A stretch of 64,000 nt of DNA from Bacteroidetes bacterium RIFCSPLOWO2_12_FULL_35_15 (lineage in GTDB: Bacteria > Bacteroidota > Bacteroidia > 2-12-FULL-35-15): contig MEPB01000038.1 in NCBI GenBank assembly GCA_001769385.1, positions 93,805 to 157,804 on the forward strand, written 5' to 3'. Under the pieces are notes generated by a model. That model did no database searches and was not told the origin of the DNA. It saw nothing but the letters and a program-made list of their open reading frames with translations. The position numbers and the translations under genes are program-made. Positions 36,259-45,339 of this stretch are shown here, in pieces (within the stretch, counting starts at the first letter, position 1; each line of letters opens with the position of its first letter).

Positions 36259-36617
36259 ATTAGCGAGGGGCTGAAGAATATTACGATTGACAAATGGTTC
36301 CGGAGTTTCGGTTAAGTTTGTTATGTAAAGGTGTAGGGAAGGTGGTGTATATTATGATTATTATCAAAAATGCTCTTGATATTGATCATTATTAATTTTT
36401 TATGGAAACCTGTAATTTGGAACAACTAAAAATTTTGTATTAATAACTTTTTCAAAACAACTTTTTTTATCTATATAAAGAGGTGATGAGAAAAGATTAT
36501 AAAACATCTGAGTTCAAACCAGTAAGTAAAAGATGGGTAATTACGTCATAAAACTTTTAATTTACTGATTGAGCATTTTTTAGTAAAAAACCATTTGTAA
36601 TTTATTTATAATTAGCC

Positions 36618-39600
36618 ATGGTTACCGGAAAGAACAAAAAAACATTCATCAAAAAAACAATAAAAGAGAAATCTTTTACTGTTGTCGCCATTGGTGATTC
36701 AGCCGGAGGTTTGGAGGCAATGAGCACCCTGCTGAAAAATTTACCTTCTGATACGGGCATGGCATTTATTTATGTACAGCATCTTTGTCCGGATCACAAA
36801 AGTTTCCAGACTTCTATTTTATCGAAATTGACGAAGATGAAAGTCCAGGAGATTGATAACATGGAATTAATGAAGCCGAATAATGTCTATATAATACCTC
36901 CTAATAAAGAAATTAAAGTGCTTGATGGGCATATACAATTAACCCCGCGTTCAAAAAAGAATGCTACGAGTACCATTATTGATATTTTGTTTTCCTCACT
37001 TGCCCAAACGCATAAAGATAACACCATTGGCGTGATCCTTTCAGGCTATGCCAATGATGGTATGGCGGGATTAAAAACAATAAAGGATATGGGAGGTGTG
37101 ACTTTTGCGCAAGATGACTCTGCACAGGCAAGTAGTATGCCTTATTCTGTCATTGCAGCAGGGGCGGTTGATTATATATTATCACCAAAGGAAATTGCAA
37201 AACACTTGGTTCGGCTAAGCAAAAAAATGTTGCCAGAGAAAAATAGGAACAAAAAACAGAGTGAAATTACAGTTGACAGCAATCCTGATCTTAAAACTAT
37301 TTTCGAAATTTTGCATAAAAAAAAGGGAGTGGATTTCAGGGATTATAAAATGCCTACTATTAAAAAAAGATTGAAGTATAAAATGCTTTTGTGTGGAGTA
37401 GAAACTAGGAAGGAATATGTGAATCTGTTGAACAAAAAAACTACGGAGATAGACAACCTTTACAATGATCTGCTTATTAATGTAACCAGATTTTTCAGAG
37501 ACAAAGAGGTTTTCGCCTATTTAAAAAGAACCCTTCTACCTAAGATCATTAATAGCAAAAAAACCGGTGAAACACTACGGATATGGGTGCCTGCATGCTC
37601 CACAGGTGAAGAGGTTTATTCCATTGCCATGCTGATCACAGAGTTGCAGGATAAAAAGGTAAAGAAAATTCCCATTCAGATATTTGCTACTGATCTGAGT
37701 GAGCAAATGATTGCCGAAGCCCGGATTGGGATGTATTCGAAGACCGATTTAATAAACGTTTCAAAAAAATATGTGGATCGTTTCTTTACCAAATCGGGGA
37801 ACAGTTATCAGGTGGTGAAAGAACTTCGTGAAATGTGCGTGTTTGCACCTCATAATATTTTGCAGGATCCGCCTTTTTCGCGGATGGATTTTATCAGTTG
37901 CAGAAATCTGCTGATCTATTTTGATGCAATAGCACAGAAAAGGGTTTTTGGGACCTTGCATTTTACATTGAATGAAGGCGGATATTTATTGCTTGGAAAA
38001 GCTGAAACTACCGGAATTTCATCTCTGCTATTTAATCAGGCAAATAATAAATTTAAGGTCTATTCTCGGAAAAAGGATATCGGCCTGAGAAAAATACCGG
38101 AATTAATACCGCATTTTCCAAGTACAAATTTGAATGCAAAAAAAGCAACTATTCTTACTAAAAACACCTCTGTAAATCCAACAGGTATTGAGCATGCTAT
38201 TGATACTTCTTTTATTTCGGACGCTAATGCTTCCAATGAAGAATTCCAGACTTTGAAGGAGGAACTGGAAATCTCCAAAGAAGAAATTGAAGCAACCAAT
38301 GAAGAACGGCTTTCCACTAATCAGAACCTGCAAATACGCAACCGCCTTCTTTCTGAATCCCAAGAATATTCCGAAGCTATTATAGCTTCACTGATCGCAA
38401 CCAAAGAACTGGAGGCATTAAATTATTCCATCAAACAAGCTTCTCAATATCCAAGAAGTTTGCTGGAAGCAAGTTTAGATCCGTTGGTTACCATTAATTC
38501 CAATGGGAAAATAACCGATGTGAACGAGGCCCTGATAAAAGTAACGGGTGTTCAAAAAAATGCACTGATAGGTACCGATTTTTCCAATTATTTTACAGAG
38601 TCTGAAAAAGCCCAGGAAGGCTATCGACATGTGTTTGAAAAAGGCTTTGTTGCAGATTACCCTTTAACTATAAAACATAAAAATGGGGAATTAACGGATG
38701 TGTTATATAACGCTTCTGCGTTTAACGATGAAATAGGAAATGTACTGGGAGTTTTTGCAGTAGCAAGAGATATTACAGAGCAAAAAAGTGTTGAGAATAG
38801 TTTAGAGAAAAGTTTAAGAGAGAACTCTGATTATAAATATGCGCTTGACGAATTTTCCATTGTTGCCATTACTGACCAAAAAGGAATTATCAAATACGTG
38901 AATGACAATTTTTGCAAAATCTCAAAATATAATCGAAGTGAATTGATCGGCCAGGATCATCGCATCATTAATTCGGGTTATCACCCAAAAGAATTTATTC
39001 GGGAGTTGTGGAAAACAATTACCAATGGGAAAATATGGAAGGGTGAATTGTACAACAGATGTAAGGATGGAGCCTTTTATTGGTTGGATACTACTATTGT
39101 TCCTTTCTTGAATGAGAAAGGAAAACCATATCAATATTTGTCGGTTAGGATAGACATTACAGAATGGAAAAGGATTGAAAAGGAATTTACGGAAGCAAAG
39201 ATTGCTGCGGAGTTGGCAACAGAAGTTGCTGAAGAAGCAAAGCGCAAAGCAGAAAATGAGACACAAATCGCAATGGAAACTGTTAAATCAAAGCAACAGT
39301 TCCTGTCAAATATGAGCCACGAAATACGGGGACCCCTGAATGCAATCATAGGGTTTACGAATGCGATATTAAAAACAAGATTGGATGAAAAACAAAAAGA
39401 ATATCTCGATGCGATCAAAGTATCAGGAGATGCACTGATCGTTTTGATCAATGACATCCTGGATCTTGCAAAAGTGGATGCCGGGAAAATGACATTGGAA
39501 TTGGCTCCATTTAAATTGTCCTCTTCCATTTCATCGTTGCTTCACTTGTTTGAAATAACGATTCAGGAAAAAAATCTTGAATTGGTGAAAGAATATGATC

Positions 39601-40880
39601 CGGCTATTCCTGAGTTTTTACTTGGTGATTCGGCTCGATTAAACCAGATATTACTAAACTTGATTAGTAATGCTATAAAATTTACTGCTGCAGGAAAAAT
39701 AACGGTAAGTGTTCGGATGCTGAAAGAAGAAACCGAAGAGGTAACGGTGGAGTTTGCCATATCCGATACAGGAATAGGGATCCATGAAAAAAATTTATCA
39801 ACGATTTTTGACGCTTTTCAACAAGCCACGAGTGAAACATCGAGGCTGTATGGGGGAACCGGGCTGGGACTTGCAATCGTAAAAAAAATGGTTGAGTTAA
39901 AAGGCGGAAACATTTCTGTGAAAAGTAAAGTTGGCAAAGGATCAACATTTAGTTTTATTTTGAGTTTTAAAAAAACCGATGCCAATGAAATTATATGCAG
40001 CAGTCCTGATCAGGATGAGGAAATAAAAAATGTAAAAGTGTTGGTTGTTGAAAATATTGTGTTGAATCAGCTTTTAATGAAAACATTATTAGAAGAATTT
40101 GGTTTTGATATGGATATTGCCGATAATGGAAAGATAGCAATCGAAAAACTTAAACTTAATAATTATGATATCATTTTGATGGATCTGCAAATGCCAGAAA
40201 TGAATGGTTTTGAGGCAACTGAATATATCCGGAAAACAATGAATTCTCAAATTCCAATAATCGCACTTACCGCAGATGTTACTACCGTTGATGTGGAGAA
40301 ATGCAAAGCTTTTAAAATGAATGATTATTTGGCTAAACCCATCAACGAAGTATTATTGAAAAGGAAGATCATTCAACTAGTCAAAAAGAAAAAAGAAGAA
40401 GAAAATAGTGTACTGAAAGATCAAAAAAATGATCAAAAAAAAGCGGAGTTCAGTGATCATTTGAAGCATGAAAATGGTAATGAGGGTAATGTAAAAGAAA
40501 GTACAACAAAAAAATACATCGATCTAAATTACTTAAAAAAACTTACAAAAAACACAAACGGGATCATCGAAATGATCGAAGTGTATCTGGAAGAAACTCC
40601 TCTTTTGATTGATAAGCTAAGACAAGCTATTAAAACAAGTGACTGGGAATCATTAAGAACAACAGCACATTCCTTGATGCCCTCTTTTTCTATGATGGGG
40701 ATAGATAAAGAGTTCGAGATGGACGCAAAAAAAATTGAGGAATATGCTGAAATGTTGATTGAAAAAAAAAATATGGAACCTGCTGAGAATGAAATTTCAG
40801 TGATCAAAGAATTGTTTTTAAAAATTGAAGAGGTATGCATTCATGCATCCGAAGAATTAAAAATAGAATTGATAAAATAA
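36618..40880 (+). CDS. CheB-CheR-PAS-histidine kinase-receiver-Hpt fusion
   Basis: A 1420-residue soluble signalling protein. Domains: CheB methylesterase (20-195; triad Ser28 in GDSAGG, His55, Asp147), CheR methyltransferase (225-485; SAM motif VPACSTGEE), coiled coil (540-590, EELEISKEEIEATNEER), two PAS domains (615-735, 745-865), HisKA (His901 in NMSHEIRGPLN), HATPase (GGTGLGL box), receiver (Asp1189 in LMDLQMPEMNG) and a C-terminal Hpt (His1351 in TAHSLMPSFSMMG). Both adaptation enzymes and a complete phosphorelay are in one chain. No chemoreceptor or CheA lies nearby, so its target is not classical chemotaxis. A LytTR regulator follows 82 bp downstream. Confidence 0.95.
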   Translation: MVTGKNKKTFIKKTIKEKSFTVVAIGDSAGGLEAMSTLLKNLPSDTGMAFIYVQHLCPDHKSFQTSILSKLTKMKVQEIDNMELMKPNNVYIIPPNKEIKVLDGHIQLTPRSKKNATSTIIDILFSSLAQTHKDNTIGVILSGYANDGMAGLKTIKDMGGVTFAQDDSAQASSMPYSVIAAGAVDYILSPKEIAKHLVRLSKKMLPEKNRNKKQSEITVDSNPDLKTIFEILHKKKGVDFRDYKMPTIKKRLKYKMLLCGVETRKEYVNLLNKKTTEIDNLYNDLLINVTRFFRDKEVFAYLKRTLLPKIINSKKTGETLRIWVPACSTGEEVYSIAMLITELQDKKVKKIPIQIFATDLSEQMIAEARIGMYSKTDLINVSKKYVDRFFTKSGNSYQVVKELREMCVFAPHNILQDPPFSRMDFISCRNLLIYFDAIAQKRVFGTLHFTLNEGGYLLLGKAETTGISSLLFNQANNKFKVYSRKKDIGLRKIPELIPHFPSTNLNAKKATILTKNTSVNPTGIEHAIDTSFISDANASNEEFQTLKEELEISKEEIEATNEERLSTNQNLQIRNRLLSESQEYSEAIIASLIATKELEALNYSIKQASQYPRSLLEASLDPLVTINSNGKITDVNEALIKVTGVQKNALIGTDFSNYFTESEKAQEGYRHVFEKGFVADYPLTIKHKNGELTDVLYNASAFNDEIGNVLGVFAVARDITEQKSVENSLEKSLRENSDYKYALDEFSIVAITDQKGIIKYVNDNFCKISKYNRSELIGQDHRIINSGYHPKEFIRELWKTITNGKIWKGELYNRCKDGAFYWLDTTIVPFLNEKGKPYQYLSVRIDITEWKRIEKEFTEAKIAAELATEVAEEAKRKAENETQIAMETVKSKQQFLSNMSHEIRGPLNAIIGFTNAILKTRLDEKQKEYLDAIKVSGDALIVLINDILDLAKVDAGKMTLELAPFKLSSSISSLLHLFEITIQEKNLELVKEYDPAIPEFLLGDSARLNQILLNLISNAIKFTAAGKITVSVRMLKEETEEVTVEFAISDTGIGIHEKNLSTIFDAFQQATSETSRLYGGTGLGLAIVKKMVELKGGNISVKSKVGKGSTFSFILSFKKTDANEIICSSPDQDEEIKNVKVLVVENIVLNQLLMKTLLEEFGFDMDIADNGKIAIEKLKLNNYDIILMDLQMPEMNGFEATEYIRKTMNSQIPIIALTADVTTVDVEKCKAFKMNDYLAKPINEVLLKRKIIQLVKKKKEEENSVLKDQKNDQKKAEFSDHLKHENGNEGNVKESTTKKYIDLNYLKKLTKNTNGIIEMIEVYLEETPLLIDKLRQAIKTSDWESLRTTAHSLMPSFSMMGIDKEFEMDAKKIEEYAEMLIEKKNMEPAENEISVIKELFLKIEEVCIHASEELKIELIK

Positions 40881-40962
40881 AGGAAAATTGTAATATATTA
40901 ATGGATTTAATCTTCTACGAATCTCAGATTATTAATCCAACTTAACGAAATATTTAAAGAAA

Positions 40963-41661
40963 ATGAATTGTATCATAGTTGACGATAATAAACTTGCCCG
41001 GACAGCGATAAAGCAGTTGATAGCACAGGTTGAATACCTTAACCTGAAGAAAGAATGTTCTAACTCAGTTGATGCTTTTAATTATATAAGCAAAGAAGCT
41101 GTTGATCTTGTTTTTTTGGATATAGAAATGCCCGGAATGACAGGTCTTGAATTGGTCAAAAATTTAAAGATAAGACCAATTATTATTTTGATTTCTTCAA
41201 AAGAAAATTACGCTATTGAAGCGTTTGAGCTCAATATGGCTGATTATATTGTAAAGCCGGTTAGCTTGTCTCGTTTTATGCTAGCCGTATCCCGGGCTAA
41301 AGAAATATTTGAGAGTAAGGACAAAAAACTGGAAATCGATGAAAAGTTAAAGGATTATATTTTTGTTCGTTCTAACTCTGTTCTTACAAAAATAAAGGTC
41401 AATTATATAACGTATATTCAAGCCCTTGGGGATTATGTGAATATTTTTAGTCCCGATAAACGATTTACAGTACATATTACACTAAGAGGCATGGAAGAAA
41501 AGTTGCCCTCTAGTAAGTTCTATCGATTACATCGTTCTTACCTTGTTGCTCTGGATCATATTGATGGAGTGGAAGAAGGAACTGCATACATTGGAAAACA
41601 TCCGATTCCTATTGGTGAACAGTATAAAAAAGAATTGCTAAAAAAACTCAATCTAATTTAA
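40963..41661 (+). CDS. LytTR-family response regulator
   Basis: 232 residues. Receiver domain with acidic pocket VDDNK, phosphoacceptor Asp53 (FLDIEMPGMTG) and Lys98 (YIVKP), followed by a LytTR DNA-binding domain (about 125-230, with FVRSNSVLTKIKVNYITYIQ, GDYVNIFS and FYRLHRSYLV). It follows the CheBR-kinase fusion and is its likely output. A close paralogue at 47626-48324 has lost the phosphorylation residues. Confidence 0.95.
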   Translation: MNCIIVDDNKLARTAIKQLIAQVEYLNLKKECSNSVDAFNYISKEAVDLVFLDIEMPGMTGLELVKNLKIRPIIILISSKENYAIEAFELNMADYIVKPVSLSRFMLAVSRAKEIFESKDKKLEIDEKLKDYIFVRSNSVLTKIKVNYITYIQALGDYVNIFSPDKRFTVHITLRGMEEKLPSSKFYRLHRSYLVALDHIDGVEEGTAYIGKHPIPIGEQYKKELLKKLNLI

Positions 41662-41711
41662 AATTGCAAAGACCTGTTAGGAGACTTATTACCGTTTTTT
41701 GCGTTCAAAAT

Positions 41712-41840
41712 AAAGTGATCTCAAAAGTATTATTTTGCAGTCATTCTGAACTCGTTCCCGAATCCGTTGATTGAAAAATCAGCAATTAAGAGATGCGAAA
41801 ATAAATTCAGCAAGACGTTTTGGTTTTTTGAGAAGATAGA
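41712..41840. repeat. Palindromic intergenic element with TCTCAAAA / TTTTGAGA ends
   Basis: Starts TGATCTCAAAAGTATTATTT and ends CGTTTTGGTTTTTTGAGAAG, so the termini are inverted repeats. Inside, CAGTCATTCTGAACTCGTTC and the GAGATGCG, TTCAGCAAGACG segments are recognisable as a dispersed repeat type. A related head (TGTCTCAAAAGTATCATTTG) occurs at 60271-60290. Confidence 0.65.
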
Positions 41841-41883
41841 TTAAGCAGAGTTCTAAAATAATATTCAAAATATCTGGAAAAAT

Positions 41884-42255
41884 CTAATTCATTAATGAAA
41901 GATCTTTTTGGTTTTCGAGTTCCATAATAGTTTGAGTACATACGAGCTTGACCTTATCTATCAGGTCAGGTAATAAATTAAGGTGTATTTCTTTTTCTGA
42001 ATATTCCTCCATTGAATCCAAAAGGCAATACATATCCTTCAAACCAAAAAATGAAAAGGCAGCTTTCATTTTATGGATCACTTCCCTAAGCATTTTCCAA
42101 TCCTTATTTTTTAAGTGTTTTTCTAAATTGATGATAGCTATTGGAGTTTCCTTTAAATAAATTCCAATCATTTCTTTGATAAAACCTGTATCTCCATTTG
42201 AAATCTGCTTTAAATAAGTTAAATCAATTAGTTTATCAATGTTATTATATCCCAT
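41884..42255 (-). CDS. Hpt domain protein
   Basis: 123 residues. A single Hpt four-helix domain with the phosphorylated histidine in VIHKMKAAFSFFGL. It starts 11 bp after the hybrid kinase on the same strand and is its phosphorelay partner. Similar layout to the pair at 3-3987. Confidence 0.92.
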   Translation of the reverse strand: MGYNNIDKLIDLTYLKQISNGDTGFIKEMIGIYLKETPIAIINLEKHLKNKDWKMLREVIHKMKAAFSFFGLKDMYCLLDSMEEYSEKEIHLNLLPDLIDKVKLVCTQTIMELENQKDLSLMN

Positions 42256-42266
42256 TTTTTTGTAAA

Positions 42267-44633
42267 TTATGTTTTTTGGTTCATCTCTGAAAGGATGTTT
42301 TTTTTACAGACTGTGATTATTTTTTCATACAATACTTTTTCATCAAATGGTTTTGTGATATAATCATTCATGCCTGCGTTATAGCATTTTTCAGTTTCTC
42401 CGGTTATGGCATGGGCCGTTAAAGCTATTATCGGGATATCACGTTTGGTTGGGTTGGACAATTTTCTGATCTGACGTGTGGCTTCATACCCATCCATTTC
42501 AGGCATTTGTATATCCATTAGTACAATGTCGTAGGTAGTATTTTTTAATTTCTGCAGTGCAATTAATCCATTGTCGGCCACATCAACATTCCATTTCCAG
42601 TTTGTTAAAACTTTTTTTGCTAGGATCTGATTGAGACGATTATCCTCCACCAACAATATATTTAAGACTTCAATGTGTTCTAATTCACTTGTTTTTCCTG
42701 AAAACTCACTTTTCAATGCAAGTGATGGGAGTATTTTTTGGAATTTCAAATTGAAAATAAAGGAAGTACCTAAATTGATCGTACTTTTTACAGCGATGCT
42801 TCCTCCCTGCAGTTCCACTAATTGCTTCACAATTGTTAAGCCCAATCCTGTACCGCCATATTTTCTGTTGGTGTCGTTGGTCGCCTGCATGAAACCTTCG
42901 AAAACGCAGCCTAATTTATCCTCCGGGATTCCTATTCCGGTATCCTTCACAGAGAATTTTAATTCAATGTGTTCGTCATCTTCTGAAACAAAATCAGCAT
43001 AAATTTTCACATCCCCTTTTTCTGTGAACTTAATAGCATTTCCAACCAGGTTTAAAAAGATCTGATTCAAGCGGGTCGGATCACCAATTAATTGTTCAGG
43101 AATTCTTTTGTCAATTTTTGTTGAAATCTTTATGTTCTTTTCCATGGATTTTGGTAAGATCAATTCGGTGAGCGTGGAAATGAGATGTTTCAGATCGAAT
43201 TCTATTTGCTCGAATGTGATCTTTCCTGCTTCAATTTTCGAAAAATCAAGGATATCATTAATGATCACAATAAGATTTCTTCCGGAAGTTTTAACTGCAT
43301 CAATGCATTGCTTTTGATCGGCTGTCAGTTCTGTTTTTAAAAGTAGATCTGTGAACCCAACAATTGCATTCATGGGAGTTCTTATTTCATGACTCATATT
43401 GGTAAGGAATTGTTCTTTTATATTGTTAATCCTTAGCAATTCTTCTTCTACCTGTTTTCTGTGGGTAATATCAGTGTCAATTGCGATGATTCTTTCTATT
43501 TCTCCTTTTTTATCTAACACTGGAGTGATAGTGGAAATGACCCAATATTTTTTTCCGTCTTTGGTAAGACATTCCCGTTCATATGAAATAGGTGTTTTAC
43601 CAAAGGTATGTTGACTGAAATCTTTTCCTTTCTGGAAATTTACCTCCTTGATTATTTTAAAGAGTGATTTTTCATCGGGATTGATATCTTCTAATTTATA
43701 ACCGCTAAGCTTAGTAAATCCTTCATTCACCCATTCAATTTCTCCATGTTTATTTGCTATAACAACTGAGTTGAAAGACTTGGTGGCAGCGATTGCCAGT
43801 AACTCTAATTCTTCTCCTTTCATTCTTTCTGTTACATCCTGAGAAGTACCAAACATGATAATTGGTTTTCCATTATTATCCTTGTTGACTTTTCCAATAG
43901 AATGGATCATTCTTATTTCATTGTTCGGACGTACAATTCGATGATAAAAATTGAAAGGGATTTGTGTTTTATAGGTTCCTAAAATCATTTTTTTTGTGAA
44001 CTCCCGATCTTCCTGATGTACCTTTTCTAATAGCAATTCATAAGTTGCATCTGTTTCTTCATGAGTGAGTCCGTAAATTTCAAATAGCTCATCAGACAAA
44101 GTAAGCCCATTGGTACTCTTGTTCCATCCCCAGCTTCCAATGTGGGCAAGCTTTTGCGCGTGCGAAAGTTTGGTATTTTCTTTAATTAATTCGTCAGTAT
44201 ATTTCTGATTTATTTTTGTTTTTTCTGAAAGTTGCTTAAGCAGGGCGTTGCGCTCAATGCTGTAATTAATGGATCGTCTTAATTCTTTTCCTTGCATTTT
44301 CCCTTTCAGAAGAAAATCCTGAGCACCTGATTTAATTGCACTAAGGCCAATTGCTTCATCAATTTGTCCGGAAAGAATAATGATAGGAGTTTCAGGGACT
44401 TTTTTAAATACTCTTTTAAACGTATCTAAGCCATTGCTATCCGGCAATGTGAGATCAAGAAGAATTACGTTGAAAATTTTAGCAGATAAGAAATTTAAAC
44501 CTGTTGATAAGCTATTTGCACAGGTGAGGGTGTAAGTGCCATCATCATAAGCGTCACCTAAATAAATATCGATTATCCTGGCATCGACAGTACTGTCTTC
44601 AATTAATAATATGTCGAATTTATCTACCATCAA
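42267..44633 (-). CDS. Soluble hybrid kinase REC-PAS-PAS-HK-REC
   Basis: 788 residues without membrane helices. N-terminal receiver (Asp60 in ILLDLTLPDSNG, Lys110), two PAS domains (about 155-270, 275-400), HisKA (His415 in NMSHEIRTPMN), HATPase with DTGIGIP and GGTGLGL, and a C-terminal receiver (Asp707 in LMDIQMPEMDG, EDNRLNQ pocket). An N-terminal receiver suggests its own input comes from another kinase, for example the fusion at 36618. Followed 11 bp on by its Hpt gene. Confidence 0.94.
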   Translation of the reverse strand: MMVDKFDILLIEDSTVDARIIDIYLGDAYDDGTYTLTCANSLSTGLNFLSAKIFNVILLDLTLPDSNGLDTFKRVFKKVPETPIIILSGQIDEAIGLSAIKSGAQDFLLKGKMQGKELRRSINYSIERNALLKQLSEKTKINQKYTDELIKENTKLSHAQKLAHIGSWGWNKSTNGLTLSDELFEIYGLTHEETDATYELLLEKVHQEDREFTKKMILGTYKTQIPFNFYHRIVRPNNEIRMIHSIGKVNKDNNGKPIIMFGTSQDVTERMKGEELELLAIAATKSFNSVVIANKHGEIEWVNEGFTKLSGYKLEDINPDEKSLFKIIKEVNFQKGKDFSQHTFGKTPISYERECLTKDGKKYWVISTITPVLDKKGEIERIIAIDTDITHRKQVEEELLRINNIKEQFLTNMSHEIRTPMNAIVGFTDLLLKTELTADQKQCIDAVKTSGRNLIVIINDILDFSKIEAGKITFEQIEFDLKHLISTLTELILPKSMEKNIKISTKIDKRIPEQLIGDPTRLNQIFLNLVGNAIKFTEKGDVKIYADFVSEDDEHIELKFSVKDTGIGIPEDKLGCVFEGFMQATNDTNRKYGGTGLGLTIVKQLVELQGGSIAVKSTINLGTSFIFNLKFQKILPSLALKSEFSGKTSELEHIEVLNILLVEDNRLNQILAKKVLTNWKWNVDVADNGLIALQKLKNTTYDIVLMDIQMPEMDGYEATRQIRKLSNPTKRDIPIIALTAHAITGETEKCYNAGMNDYITKPFDEKVLYEKIITVCKKNILSEMNQKT

Positions 44634-44704
44634 AGATTAAACTTGTTGCTCAAATGTATGTTTGATATGAAAATAGGTCTTTTTTTTTCGTTAATAGGAT
44701 ATTT

Positions 44705-44727
44705 TCAATCGCTTAAAGCGATATTGA
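44705..44727. other. Short palindrome in an otherwise empty interval
   Basis: ATCGCTT, one base, AAGCGAT, with partly complementary flanks (TCA...TGA). Lies between two divergent gene starts (44633 minus, 44953 plus) and could be a regulator-binding site. The rest of 44634-44952 is AT-rich with no gene. Confidence 0.4.
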
Positions 44728-44952
44728 ATAGTTGTTATAAGAATCTTGTTTTTTGATTTATTACTGCATTATAACATTGGGAATGAAATCATACTTTTTG
44801 GATACAAAATTAATTTCGTCAGCATTTCCGGTAGCATGGAAAAATGCAAGAGTTTATTCCTGATTCGGCTATAAGAAATGCCCGATTAACGAAATGTGAG
44901 AAGATCAGAAATTTAATTTAGGTAGATTTGGTTGAAAGAAAAATGAACTGAA

Positions 44953-45330
44953 ATGGAAAATACGATCGAGAGCGCTTCGGCCTCCAATGATAATATAGAG
45001 AAAAAAATCAATGAGTATATAAAACGGATCACCTTAACAGATGCCTCTTTTGTAAATAAGGAAGAAGCAATAAAAAAGATTCGTTTAAACGAACTGTTTC
45101 AATTAAGCGAATCTCCGATGGATGAACTAGCCGGAGTTTGCATTGACGGGGTTCATTATTACGATTTCAAAAATATTCACTCCATAAATAACACTGGGAT
45201 AGCCACTCTAATAGATATTTTGAAGTGTTTGCTGGAAAAGGGAGTTAAGGTTCAATTTGTTAATGTGAACGAAAAAATAAAGAATAAATTCAAATCTATG
45301 GGATTGGAGAACATCCTCAATTATTCTTAG
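44953..45330 (+). CDS. STAS-like domain protein
   Basis: 125 residues. The C-terminal half looks like a STAS (anti-anti-sigma-type) fold: HYYDFKNIHSINNTGIATLI then CLLEKGVKVQFVNVNEKIKN and a closing MGLENIL. The usual DSSG phosphoserine site reads INNTG, so the phosphorylatable residue would be a Thr or is lost. It ends 9 bp before the GT2 synthase gene, so it may regulate that enzyme. Confidence 0.68.
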   Translation: MENTIESASASNDNIEKKINEYIKRITLTDASFVNKEEAIKKIRLNELFQLSESPMDELAGVCIDGVHYYDFKNIHSINNTGIATLIDILKCLLEKGVKVQFVNVNEKIKNKFKSMGLENILNYS

Positions 45331-45339
45331 TTATACTCC

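Noticed and set aside
38060..39529. Several minus-strand ORFs up to 132 codons
   Set aside because: All antisense to the CheB-CheR-kinase fusion, with no domain signature.
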